DNA from: JADLCX01 sp964630785
GTDB taxonomy: Bacteria > Planctomycetota > Phycisphaerae > Phycisphaerales > UBA1924
Assembly: GCA_964630785.1 (NCBI GenBank)
Contig: CAZVZG010000013.1
Coordinates: forward strand, 1-64,000
Length of the DNA: 64,000 nt
Direction of reading: 5' to 3'
The notes beneath the pieces were generated by a model that searched no databases, had not been told where the DNA came from, and was given only the letters and a program-made list of their open reading frames with translations. The position numbers were made by a program, and so were the translations under genes. The first letter of the stretch is position 1; every line of letters starts with the position of its first letter. Below are positions 44,469 to 53,014 of the stretch, piece by piece.

Positions 44469-45629
44469 TCAACCGAGCTTCTTGAGGCGCATCTGGAGCT
44501 CGTCGACGTTGGGGCTGGCCTCGAGCGCGGTGCGCATGTGGATGTACTCACCTTCGACGAGCTTCACGAGCGAGTCGTTGAAATCGACCATGCCCTGCTG
44601 CTGGGCCTCGATGGCCTGGAAGTACTCGCGGAGCTCGCCCTCACGCCCTTCGAGGATGTGCTTGCGCACAACCGTGTTGTTGATGAGGATCTCGAGGGCG
44701 GGGATCCGGTGGATCTTCTCGTGCAGCGTTGGGAGAAGCTTCTGGTAGACGAAGGCCCGCATCTGGTAACCGAGGATCTTGCGGACCTGCTCGACCTCCT
44801 CGGCCTCGAAGAGGCCGTAGATGCGGCTGAAGGTCTGGAGCGTGCTGGAGGCGTGGATGGTCCCGTAGACCAGGTGGCCGGTCTCGGCGGCGTGGAGGGC
44901 GGCCTCGAAGGTCTCCTTGTCGCGCATCTCGCCGACGAGCACGATGTCGGGGTTCTCGCGGACCAGGGCGCGGAGCGCGATCTTGAAATCGAGGCAGTCG
45001 ATGCCGATCTCGCGCTGGTTGATGGTCGCCTTCTTGTCCGTGAAGATGTACTCGATCGGGTCCTCGATGGTGACGATGTGGACGGGCTTGCGCTCGTTCA
45101 CGTAGTCGAGCATCGCGGCGATGGTGGTGGACTTGCCCGAGCCGGTCACGCCGCAGAGGAGCACGATGCCCTGGGGCTGCATGGCGATGTCGGCCATGAT
45201 CGGGGGCAGGTACAGGTCCTCGAACTTGCGGATGTTGGAGGTGATGAGCCGGGCGGCGACGGCGAGCTTGCCGCGGGCCTGGAAGAGGTTGACGCGGAAG
45301 CGGTGGCCCTCGTCGTAGTCGTAGGCGAAGTCGACCGAGCCGAACCTGTGGAGGTCGCGGAACTGCTCCTCGGTCAGGATGTGCTTGGTGATCTGGATGA
45401 ACTCATCGGCGGTGATGGGGGTGGTGTCGAGGGGCTTGAGGGCGCCGCGCAGGCGGATCTTGGGCTTCTGGCCCGTCTTCATGATGAGGTCGGACGCGGC
45501 GAACTTGATCGACGCCTTGAGGAAGTCGCCGAAGCGCGTCTCGTGCGGATCGTGTTTGCGGTCCGGGTCGAGGGTGACGTGGGGGGCGTCGGATTCGACG
45601 GACGGGGTGTCGGTGCTGGTGAGGCTCAT
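44469..45629 (-). CDS. pilT: Type IV pilus retraction ATPase PilT
   Basis: A 386-residue hexameric ATPase powering pilus disassembly and twitching. Walker A GVTGSGKST (residues 160-168), the Asp box EDPIEYIFTDKKATINQREIG, Walker B PDIVLVGEMRD, the His box HLVYGTIHASST and a PilT-type C-terminus (YQKLLPTLHEKIHRIPALEILINN) are complete, in contrast to the degenerate homologue downstream. It lacks the N1 domain and zinc site of PilB/GspE, as expected for PilT. The start at 45629 excludes an 81-codon Pro-rich extension; no clear ribosome binding site is present. Pilin genes are not adjacent. Confidence 0.9.
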   Translation of the reverse strand: MSLTSTDTPSVESDAPHVTLDPDRKHDPHETRFGDFLKASIKFAASDLIMKTGQKPKIRLRGALKPLDTTPITADEFIQITKHILTEEQFRDLHRFGSVDFAYDYDEGHRFRVNLFQARGKLAVAARLITSNIRKFEDLYLPPIMADIAMQPQGIVLLCGVTGSGKSTTIAAMLDYVNERKPVHIVTIEDPIEYIFTDKKATINQREIGIDCLDFKIALRALVRENPDIVLVGEMRDKETFEAALHAAETGHLVYGTIHASSTLQTFSRIYGLFEAEEVEQVRKILGYQMRAFVYQKLLPTLHEKIHRIPALEILINNTVVRKHILEGREGELREYFQAIEAQQQGMVDFNDSLVKLVEGEYIHMRTALEASPNVDELQMRLKKLG

Positions 45630-45901
45630 GGGATGTGGGGAGAGGGGGGGGCTTGGAGGGGGAGGGGGGGGGCGGGGGATGTCAGGGATCGTATTCCCGG
45701 CGCGGGCGGGCGCGTCGGCGTGTGAGCACCCGGCCGGGCTCCGACCGGTACGGGCGCATCCGGCCTGCCAGTTCCACTGGAAGGGGTTCGGCGGCCCGAA
45801 CGGGCGGTTTTTCGTCGGTGCGCGGGAGCGGTGGGCCCGGATCACGCTCAATGAGCAGGGGCCGGGGTCCATCGGGCGTTCCTAAACCCGCGAGGTGAGC
45901 C

Positions 45902-48900
45902 GTGAAGACTGCCAACATGGAGTTCGCCCTGATCGTGGCCGCGAGCGTGCTGGTGCCGGCCGGTGCGATGGGAGCGCCGCCCGTTGGGTGGGTGGACCTC
46001 GACCAGGCTCCGGAAGCGTGTCTGGCGTTGCCGGAGATGGTTCGGCCGGTCGAGGGCCGGGTGCTCTGGCTGGACGTGGGGGCGATGGCCCGGTCGCTCG
46101 AAGTTGCCCCGGTGTGGCGTGCCGACGGTCCGGATCACGGAGCGATCGGTGTGCGGGTGGGCGATTCGCCGGCGATCATCGCCCTGCCCACCCCCGAGGG
46201 CGGGGTCGAGCGGTTCAGGTTCGTCGAGTGCCCGGTGATGCCGGAGGCGATGCAGACCAAGTACCCCGACGTCCGCACGTACATCGGGCAAGGCATCGAT
46301 CACCCGGCCTCGACGGTCCATTTCGACCTGACGCCCCTGGGATTCCACGCGCAGGTGTTCTCGCCGACTCCGCCCGGTGTGCGGGGCGCCGAGGCCGACC
46401 GGGCCGGGGCGTGGTACATCGATCCGATCTCTCGCGGCGACGTGCAGCACTACACGGCGTACCGCTTCGGCGACCTGCCCGGCGTCGGGCCTGGCGAGTG
46501 TCTCACGATCGACGATCGCGCCGTCGCGGGCGCGGGCGGCGGGCCTCTGAGCCCGCGCGGGCCGACGGGCGATGTGCCGCTGCACGTTCTGCGACTGGCC
46601 GTCGCAGCGACGGGGGAGTACACGGCGTTCCAGAGCGCGCCGAACACGCCGAACCAGGCGGCCGGCGTGGCCGCGGTGGCGACTTCGGTCAACCGGATCA
46701 ACCAAATCTTCATGCGGGACCTGGCGGTGCAGTTCATGCTGGCGGTGAACAACGACGCGATGATCTTCACCGACGCCACGACGGACCCGTTCGTCGCGTC
46801 GCCCCCCGGGCCGGGACAGCCGCCGCGATCGTGGCCGAACCTCGCCGAGATGCTGGCGCAGGTGCCGGGGGTCGTGAACGCGACCATCGCGCCCGGTGCG
46901 TGGGACGTGGGGCACGGGGTTACGGCGACGCAGACGGGGACGGGGTTTGCCGGGCAGGGTGCGATCGGCGGGGTGTGCGGGCCGTCGGCCGCGAACGCCG
47001 CGTCGACTTCGGGGCTTCCCAACGGCACGTACTTCTGGGTCTCGCTGCTCGCGCACGAGATCGGGCATCAGCTCGGCGGCACGCACACATTCAACGGCAT
47101 CGCGGGGACGTGCGGCAACGCGAATCAGTACACACCCAGTTCGGCGATCGAGCCTGGCTCGGGCACGACAATCATGTCGTACGCGGGCAACTGCGGCGCG
47201 GACAACGTGGTGACGCACAATACCTCACCCGCGGGCGGCGGCCTGCCCGAGTCGGGCGCGGTGCCCATGTTCAACGCGTACAACATCGATCAGATCAACC
47301 AGTGGCTGGCGATGAACTTCTGCGGCTTTGGCGTGCAGACCGGGAACCACCGTCCGTTCGCGCCGGCGATTGGCGCCGGCACGTGGCTGGTTCCCGCCAA
47401 CACGCCGTTCCGGCTGAACGTCACCAACAGCGCCGACCCCGACGCGGGGCAGAGCACGAGTATCTCGTGGGAACAGTTCAACCTGGGCGCCCAGCGCAGC
47501 CTCGGCCCGGACACCGGCGCGAACGAGCCGCTCTTCAGGACGTTCGGCCCATCCGGCGACACGGAACGGGTCCTGCCCGTGCTCTCCACGGTGCTCGGGT
47601 CGGCCCCGGTGCTGGGCGAGAACCTGCCCCGCTTTGATCGCACGATGTTTTTTCGTGCCGTCTGCCGCGACGACTTCGCGCAGGGCGGTGGCGTGACGCA
47701 GTCGCAGGTAACGGTGGGCGTGTGGAGAACGCCCGGCGATGCGCCGTTCCGGGTCACTGCGCCCGCGGCGGGCGCGTCGGTCTGCGCGGGGCAGATACTC
47801 GCGGTTCAGTGGGACCCGGCCGGCACCGCGGATGCGCCGATCAACGCCGCGACCGTGGACATCACGCTCTCGCTCGACGGCGGGCAGACCTGGCCGATCA
47901 CGCTTCTGGCGGGCGCGGCGAACTCCGGGCAGGCCGTCATGCCCGTGCCGGCGGTGAGCACGTCGCGTGCCCGTGTGAAGGTGGAGCCCCCCAACAACAT
48001 CTTCTTCAACGTAAGTCCGGGCGACTTTTCGATCTCGGCTGGACCGCCGAGCATCGCGACCGAGCCCGTCGATGTCTCGACCTGTCCGGGCCAGACGGTG
48101 TCGCTGAACCTGACGCAGGGGCCGAACTCGGGCCGGATTCAATGGTTCCGGAACGGCTCGCCGATCCCCGATGCGAACTCGCCCACGCTCGCGTTCGCCC
48201 CCGCGCTCTCGACCCACAGCGACGACTACTTCGCGACCGTCACGAACGGGTGCGGGCAGGTCATGACTCGGATCGCGCGGCTGCAGGTCGGCGTGTCTGT
48301 TGACAGTATCACCGGCATCTCCACTCTGCCCGTTGCGCCGTGCTCGCCGATGGTCGTTCACGTCCAGGCCCGCGGCACGGGCCCGCTGACGTACCGCTGG
48401 CTCCGGAATGGAGAGAACATGAACGACGGCGCCGGCGTGACCGGGACAACGACCGCGACGCTTTCACTCGGGGGCGCGAGGTATGCGCTGGAGGGCAACT
48501 ACGAGGTGATCGTGACCGAACCCTGCGGGCCGCGCCGGTTTTTCGCCGGCGAACTGAGGGTTGCGGGACCGGTGTGGGTGCAGAAGGGGCTGACGCCCGC
48601 GCCCGGGGTGGTGGGGCAGGCTTCGGCGTACTGGACCATGGCGTACGACGAGTCGCGGGGCGTCACGGTGATGTACGGCGGGCTGGACGACAACGGCCGC
48701 CAGTCCAACTCGCTCTGGGAGTACGACGGTGTGAGCTGGACGGTGCGTTACGACGGCACGCTGGTGCCGCTCGCGCAGCCGCAACAGCCGGGCCAGACGT
48801 TTTTCGACGGCTTCCCGCCGCCGTACTACACAGCCTGTTACTCGCCCGACCATCAGGCGGTGTACCTGATCGTCGCGCGGGGGAGCACGGGACCCTTGCG

Positions 48901-50065
48901 CATCTGGCGCTGGGATGGGGCCACGTGGGCAACCGTTGCCGAGCGGCCCAGTTCAGGCGACGTGGGCGGCCTGCTTCAGGCCGCGTACGACCGCGTGCGT
49001 CACCGCATGGTCATCGTCCGCGTCTCCGCCAACGGCGGGCCGGCGGAGGTGATCGAGTTTGATCCGACCGCGGGCACGTTCACGAGCGGGCCGACCGCGC
49101 CGCAGGCCAACGGCGTGCTGCTGTACGGCTCGAAGATGTATTACGACGAGACGCGCGCGGCGTGCGTGCTGTACCAGCCCGCGGGCAACTTCAACCCGGC
49201 CCAGGTCTACGTGTACAACGGGGCGTGGAGCACGCTGGCGGGCGTCCCGCTCAACATGTGGTTCCTGTCGCCGATGGCCTACGACCCGGTGCGGGGGCAG
49301 GGAGTGTGCGCGGGCGGGTCGGAGCTCGGGCCCGCCTGCGGGCAGTGGTACACCGGCACGTTTACATTTCCGGGTTCGGTGGCGAGGTTCCTCTCGCAGG
49401 CGCCGGCGGCGACGGACTGGGACGTTCCGCTCCCGGACGGCGCGCCACGGAACCCCGGGGGCGCCGGGCAGTCGCCCGACAACGCGCTCTCGACCCGCAT
49501 GCTCGCGTTTGATCGCCGGCGCAACGCGATGATCGCCGTGGGCGGGCGGGGCATGTCGGCGTTCTCGTGCGGCACTTCGTCGTGGGATTCGTGGGAGCGC
49601 CGGTACCTGGATGGGCCGGTGTTCGACGTGCAACCACCGGCCGCGCCCGTTCCTGTTGGACAGGTGCTCACGCTCAGCGCGAGCCCTGTCGGCGCGGCGA
49701 CACTGTCGCTTCGCTGGCGGCGCAACGGCGTTGTGCTCTCTGACGGGCCGCTCTCGGGCTTCCCCGGCACGACCGTCGCCGGCGCGACGGGCGCGACGCT
49801 CACGATCACCGGTCCGGGCGCTGCGGAGGCCGCGGCGTACCGCCTGGAGGCCGTCAACGGGTGCGGGTCGGTCCTTTCAACGCCCGCGATCGTCGGCACG
49901 CTGCCGCCGGGCGACTTCAACCATGACGGGGCGGTCAGCGTTCAGGACATCTTCGACTTCCTGGCGGCCTATTTCGCGGGCGGGCCGAACGCCGACTTCA
50001 ACGGCTCGGGCGAGGTGACGGTGCAGGACATCTTCGACTTCCTGGCCGCGTACTTTGGGGGCTGA
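45902..50065 (+). CDS. Secreted zinc metalloprotease with Ig-like, kelch-like and dockerin-like regions
   Basis: A 1387-residue exported protease. Signal peptide MKTANMEFALIVAASVLVPAGAMG starts at a GTG (45902) with GAGG 6 bases upstream; ATG 45917 is the alternative. After a propeptide comes a reprolysin-like domain with zinc site HEIGHQLGGTH (His385, Glu386, His389, His395) and an IMSYAG Met-turn. Then follow a fibronectin/Ig-like stretch, Ig-like repeats (IQWFRNGSPIPDANSPTL), a kelch-like segment (TMAYDESRGVTVMYGG...SLWEYDG), another Ig-like domain and the twin dockerin-like repeat GDFNHDGAVSVQDIFDFLAA / ADFNGSGEVTVQDIFDFLAA. It is probably displayed on or released from the surface. Substrate unknown. 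Confidence 0.88.
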   Translation: MKTANMEFALIVAASVLVPAGAMGAPPVGWVDLDQAPEACLALPEMVRPVEGRVLWLDVGAMARSLEVAPVWRADGPDHGAIGVRVGDSPAIIALPTPEGGVERFRFVECPVMPEAMQTKYPDVRTYIGQGIDHPASTVHFDLTPLGFHAQVFSPTPPGVRGAEADRAGAWYIDPISRGDVQHYTAYRFGDLPGVGPGECLTIDDRAVAGAGGGPLSPRGPTGDVPLHVLRLAVAATGEYTAFQSAPNTPNQAAGVAAVATSVNRINQIFMRDLAVQFMLAVNNDAMIFTDATTDPFVASPPGPGQPPRSWPNLAEMLAQVPGVVNATIAPGAWDVGHGVTATQTGTGFAGQGAIGGVCGPSAANAASTSGLPNGTYFWVSLLAHEIGHQLGGTHTFNGIAGTCGNANQYTPSSAIEPGSGTTIMSYAGNCGADNVVTHNTSPAGGGLPESGAVPMFNAYNIDQINQWLAMNFCGFGVQTGNHRPFAPAIGAGTWLVPANTPFRLNVTNSADPDAGQSTSISWEQFNLGAQRSLGPDTGANEPLFRTFGPSGDTERVLPVLSTVLGSAPVLGENLPRFDRTMFFRAVCRDDFAQGGGVTQSQVTVGVWRTPGDAPFRVTAPAAGASVCAGQILAVQWDPAGTADAPINAATVDITLSLDGGQTWPITLLAGAANSGQAVMPVPAVSTSRARVKVEPPNNIFFNVSPGDFSISAGPPSIATEPVDVSTCPGQTVSLNLTQGPNSGRIQWFRNGSPIPDANSPTLAFAPALSTHSDDYFATVTNGCGQVMTRIARLQVGVSVDSITGISTLPVAPCSPMVVHVQARGTGPLTYRWLRNGENMNDGAGVTGTTTATLSLGGARYALEGNYEVIVTEPCGPRRFFAGELRVAGPVWVQKGLTPAPGVVGQASAYWTMAYDESRGVTVMYGGLDDNGRQSNSLWEYDGVSWTVRYDGTLVPLAQPQQPGQTFFDGFPPPYYTACYSPDHQAVYLIVARGSTGPLRIWRWDGATWATVAERPSSGDVGGLLQAAYDRVRHRMVIVRVSANGGPAEVIEFDPTAGTFTSGPTAPQANGVLLYGSKMYYDETRAACVLYQPAGNFNPAQVYVYNGAWSTLAGVPLNMWFLSPMAYDPVRGQGVCAGGSELGPACGQWYTGTFTFPGSVARFLSQAPAATDWDVPLPDGAPRNPGGAGQSPDNALSTRMLAFDRRRNAMIAVGGRGMSAFSCGTSSWDSWERRYLDGPVFDVQPPAAPVPVGQVLTLSASPVGAATLSLRWRRNGVVLSDGPLSGFPGTTVAGATGATLTITGPGAAEAAAYRLEAVNGCGSVLSTPAIVGTLPPGDFNHDGAVSVQDIFDFLAAYFAGGPNADFNGSGEVTVQDIFDFLAAYFGG

Positions 50066-50098
50066 GTGCGGCGTGATGCGTGTGCAGACGTGAATGAA

Positions 50099-50128
50099 AA
50101 GAGGCCCCGCAACGGTGCGGGGCCTCTT
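50099..50128. terminator. Bidirectional intrinsic terminator
   Basis: AAGAGGCCCCGCA-ACGG-TGCGGGGCCTCTT: a perfect 13-bp stem with A-rich left and T-rich right ends, midway between the convergent metalloprotease and sigma factor genes. It works equally on either strand. Confidence 0.85.
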
Positions 50129-50162
50129 GAGGGTTGGTGTAGGTTGGCGAAGGCTGTCGCCG

Positions 50163-51305
50163 TCAGTTCAAGGCGATGAGTTCTTCCGGGCGCTCGTTGG
50201 GCGGGGGTTGCTGGCCGGGGGTGGGGGTAGCGCCCTCGGCGGCGGCGGCCGCGGCGGCCTCTTCCTCGGCCTTCTTGGTGCCGAGGAACTTGCTCTCGAG
50301 CTCAAGGCGGATCTTCTCCATGGCCTTGTTCTGGATCTGACGGACGCGTTCCTTGGTGACGCCGATGATCTGGCCGACCTGCTCGAGGGTCATGGGCTTC
50401 TCGTTCTCGCCGCTCTCGAGGCCGAAGCGGTGCTCGATGACGGTGCGCTCGACGTCGGTGAGGTCGGCGCGGTTCTCGATGACGATGCGCTTGACCTCGT
50501 CGGCGGCGTCACGCTCGAAGTCGGCCCGCTTGGTCTCCAGGAAGTTGGAGCGCTCGAGCTTGGGGTCGAAGTCGGTGGGGAAGCGCTGGCGGTACTTGCT
50601 GAGCTTCATGCCCTGGCGGCTGAAGGCCTTGAGGATGGCGCGGCAGGCGTAGGTGGAGAACTTGTAGCCGCGGCCGGCGTCGAACTTGTCGACAGCGCGG
50701 AGCAGGGCCATGTTGCCCTCGCTGACGAGGTCGGCGAAATCGACCTCGCTCATGCGGGTGCGTTTGGCCATGGCGAGCACGAGGGCGAGGTTGGTCTCGG
50801 CGATCTGCTCGCGGATCTTCTCGGCCTTGCGGTACCAGCGCAGGACGTCCTCGGCCTGATCGGGCGTGGGCTTGCGGCTCTCGCTGGTCCAGACTTCCTT
50901 CTGGATCTCGCCGACGCAGAAGCGGGCGTAGTTGAACTGGTGGAACAGCACGCGCTCCTCAGCGCCGGTCAGGATGACCTGCTGCGAGCTCTTGACCGTG
51001 CGGCTCTTGCCCGGGGACAGGTCGTCCATCACCGGGTGGTACCACGACGTGTCGGGCTTCTGGATGTCAGGAGCCTTGTCGTAGATGTTCTCTTGCGCGT
51101 TCTTCTCGCGGAAGACCGGGCTGTCGATGTAGTCCTGCGGGTTGGCGGGATTGAGCAGGAAGGCGAGGAGCTTCTCGTCCTCCTTGCTCAGGGACTTCTT
51201 GGCGCGGCCAGCCGCGCCGCCCCGGATGCCCGACTGGGCGTCCTGCGAGAAGAGCACCCGCGTCTTGCGGCGATGCTGCTCGAGTGGGCTGGGGGTGGTG
51301 TTCAT
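50163..51305 (-). CDS. RNA polymerase sigma factor, sigma-70 (RpoD/SigA) family
   Basis: A 380-residue sigma factor. Region 2 has NLALVLAMAKRT...DFADLVSEGNMALLRAVDKFD and RGYKFSTYACRAILKAFSRQ. Region 3 is atypical and charged, and region 4 ends with LTDVERTVIEHRFGL...MTLEQVGQIIGVTKERVRQIQNKAMEKIR, a clear -35-recognising helix-turn-helix. Region 1.1 of classical RpoD is absent; about 130 unconserved residues come first (KTRVLFSQDAQSG...). The C-terminus is an Ala/Glu/Pro-rich tail. It could be a primary-like (group 2) sigma factor. The ATG at 51305 lacks a strong ribosome binding site; an in-frame start at 51350 exists. Confidence 0.9.
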   Translation of the reverse strand: MNTTPSPLEQHRRKTRVLFSQDAQSGIRGGAAGRAKKSLSKEDEKLLAFLLNPANPQDYIDSPVFREKNAQENIYDKAPDIQKPDTSWYHPVMDDLSPGKSRTVKSSQQVILTGAEERVLFHQFNYARFCVGEIQKEVWTSESRKPTPDQAEDVLRWYRKAEKIREQIAETNLALVLAMAKRTRMSEVDFADLVSEGNMALLRAVDKFDAGRGYKFSTYACRAILKAFSRQGMKLSKYRQRFPTDFDPKLERSNFLETKRADFERDAADEVKRIVIENRADLTDVERTVIEHRFGLESGENEKPMTLEQVGQIIGVTKERVRQIQNKAMEKIRLELESKFLGTKKAEEEAAAAAAAEGATPTPGQQPPPNERPEELIALN

Positions 51306-51874
51306 GGGGATCACGTGTCTGCTTTCGTGGGGCCTGGGCCCGCTAAACAAGCCTGGGCTCGGTCTTGGAACCGGCTTTGGCCTGGGGCTGCCGGGTCGGT
51401 CTTGACGACCCCAACAACCTCAAACCTATCACAAATCGTCCGACAAAGTCTGCCCTGGCTGGGCCGGATGCACGCCGTTGTGCAGCCGTTCAAGGTCTGT
51501 TAAGGGTTGAGCGGCGGAAGCCGGGGACCCAGTTTTTGACGCTTTCTACACGCATACGCTGCGCCGGGTGCAAGCGTTCACAAAAGGCCTATTCCGGGTT
51601 GTACAAACAGGATTTTCACATTCGCATCCGGATGGTGAATGTTCCAAGCACGATGCCGGACTTTTCTCCGCAGTTGACTGGTTCTCGGTCGCGACTGAGC
51701 CGCTCAATTCTGATACGCGGTCGTACTTGTTGTACGGCCGAAACCGCCCGGCGTTTCTCAACGGCCGAAAGCCGGCGATTTACCAAACATAATCCAAACA
51801 AATCCGGGTTGAACTCAATCTCTACGCCCAGTCCGTTGGGTTCGGGTGCTCGAGTGGGGTGCAGCACCCGTCGT
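51306..51874. other. Long gene-free interval between sigma factor and sodA
   Basis: No coding sequence is convincing; small frames on both strands (about 71-74 codons near 51546-51792) lack protein-like composition. The part from about 51540 to 51830 is visibly less GC-rich than its surroundings and contains the direct repeat ACGGCCGAAA (twice within 51734-51770). It may hold divergent promoters or an RNA gene; no known RNA fold was recognised. Confidence 0.5.
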
Positions 51875-51903
51875 TTGACCATTCCTGGCCGGTCGCGTAG
51901 GCT
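51875..51903 (+). promoter_or_regulatory. Candidate sodA promoter
   Basis: TTGACC, 17 bases, TAGGCT: the best -35/-10 pair in this gap with ideal spacing, oriented toward sodA. The predicted leader is about 190 bases, long enough for post-transcriptional control. Confidence 0.5.
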
Positions 51904-52101
51904 CGCCTGTGCGTGGCGAGGTTGGCCGAGTTGCCGACACCGAACTTCGAGCCCGCAAGATACCCGAGAACAGCCGGAATTGCAAACATTCCGCGCGGCC
52001 GGGCGCGTGACCGGGGTAGGGGTCCGAACACGACCAAAACTCGCCGGTTATTTGTCCGCCGCGCCCGGATTCTCGGACGCAGAAACCTGGAGGTTTTCCC
52101 C

Positions 52102-52734
52102 ATGCCGTACACACTCCCCCCGCTGCCCTATGCCAACAACGCCCTGGAGCCGTACATCGATGCCCGGACGATGGAGATCCACCACACCAAGCACCACCAG
52201 GCCTACGTGAACAACGCGAACAAGGCGCTGGAGGGGACCAAGTGGGCCGATCTGCCTGTGCAGGATGTGCTTGCGAAACTGGCGGAGCTGCCCGACAGCA
52301 TCCGCGCCGCGGTGCGCAACAACGCGGGCGGGCACGCCAACCACTCGCTGTTCTGGACGATCATGGCCGCCCCGGGCAAGGGTGGCGGCGGCGAGCCGAC
52401 CGGCCCGCTGATGGCCGCAATCAAGCAGGCGTACGGGGACTTTGGGCACTTCAAGGAGGAGTTCGCCAAGGCCGCGGCGGGTCGGTTCGGGTCGGGCTGG
52501 GCGTGGCTGTGCGCCAAGAAAGACGGGAGCGTGCAGGTGTGCTCGACGGCGAACCAGGACAGCCCGCTCATGGGCGAGGGGATCGCGGGCTGCGGCGGGC
52601 GGCCGCTGCTGGGGCTGGACGTGTGGGAGCACGCGTACTACCTGCACTACCAGAACCGCCGGCCGGACTACGTGACGGCGTGGTGGAACGTGGTGAACTG
52701 GGATGCGGTGAGCAGGAACTTTGCGGGCAAGTGA
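52102..52734 (+). CDS. sodA: Superoxide dismutase (Fe/Mn family, probably Mn)
   Basis: A 210-residue cytoplasmic enzyme converting superoxide to oxygen and hydrogen peroxide. Metal ligands: the His in TMEIHHTKHHQAYV, the His in NNAGGHANHSLFW, and Asp and His in LGLDVWEHAYYLHYQNRRPDY. STANQDSPL supplies the active-site Gln in the position used by Mn-type and cambialistic enzymes, hence the sodA choice; the metal is inferred. GGAGG stands 9 bases before ATG 52102, and a promoter candidate lies about 200 bases upstream. No signal peptide. Confidence 0.93.
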   Translation: MPYTLPPLPYANNALEPYIDARTMEIHHTKHHQAYVNNANKALEGTKWADLPVQDVLAKLAELPDSIRAAVRNNAGGHANHSLFWTIMAAPGKGGGGEPTGPLMAAIKQAYGDFGHFKEEFAKAAAGRFGSGWAWLCAKKDGSVQVCSTANQDSPLMGEGIAGCGGRPLLGLDVWEHAYYLHYQNRRPDYVTAWWNVVNWDAVSRNFAGK

Positions 52735-52935
52735 GGGTAGTCGAGAATGGGTGTGTGAGCGGGCGCGCGGGTGCGCGGCCGCTCTTTGTTTTTTGGGGTG
52801 GATGGGCGGGGGCCGGGCGCTTGCTCGGGTGGTGTGCTTGTCGCTCGGGGGAGGGGTTGTTTGGGCGCGGTGGCCTTCTCGGCACCTGCTGATGTTCGAG
52901 CGCGGGGAGAACGCTCGGCCGCGGAGCGCGGCCGC

Positions 52936-52980
52936 CATTGGCTGGAAGCCCAAGCTACGGTTTGGAAGCCGATGCATACG
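52936..52980. repeat. Intergenic palindromic repeat, copy 2
   Basis: Contains TTGGCTGGAAGCCCAA and then TTTGGAAGCCGATGC. It is the inverse-orientation relative of the element at 6024-6042. The 280-base gap in which it lies (52735-53014) contains no gene. Confidence 0.5.
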
Positions 52981-53014
52981 CTTGGGCGAGATGTCGAAAC
53001 TGGGGCCTAAGACC

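Noticed and set aside
51546..51792. Two small overlapping frames on opposite strands
   Set aside because: Neither has a ribosome binding site or protein-like composition; they exist because the interval is stop-poor.
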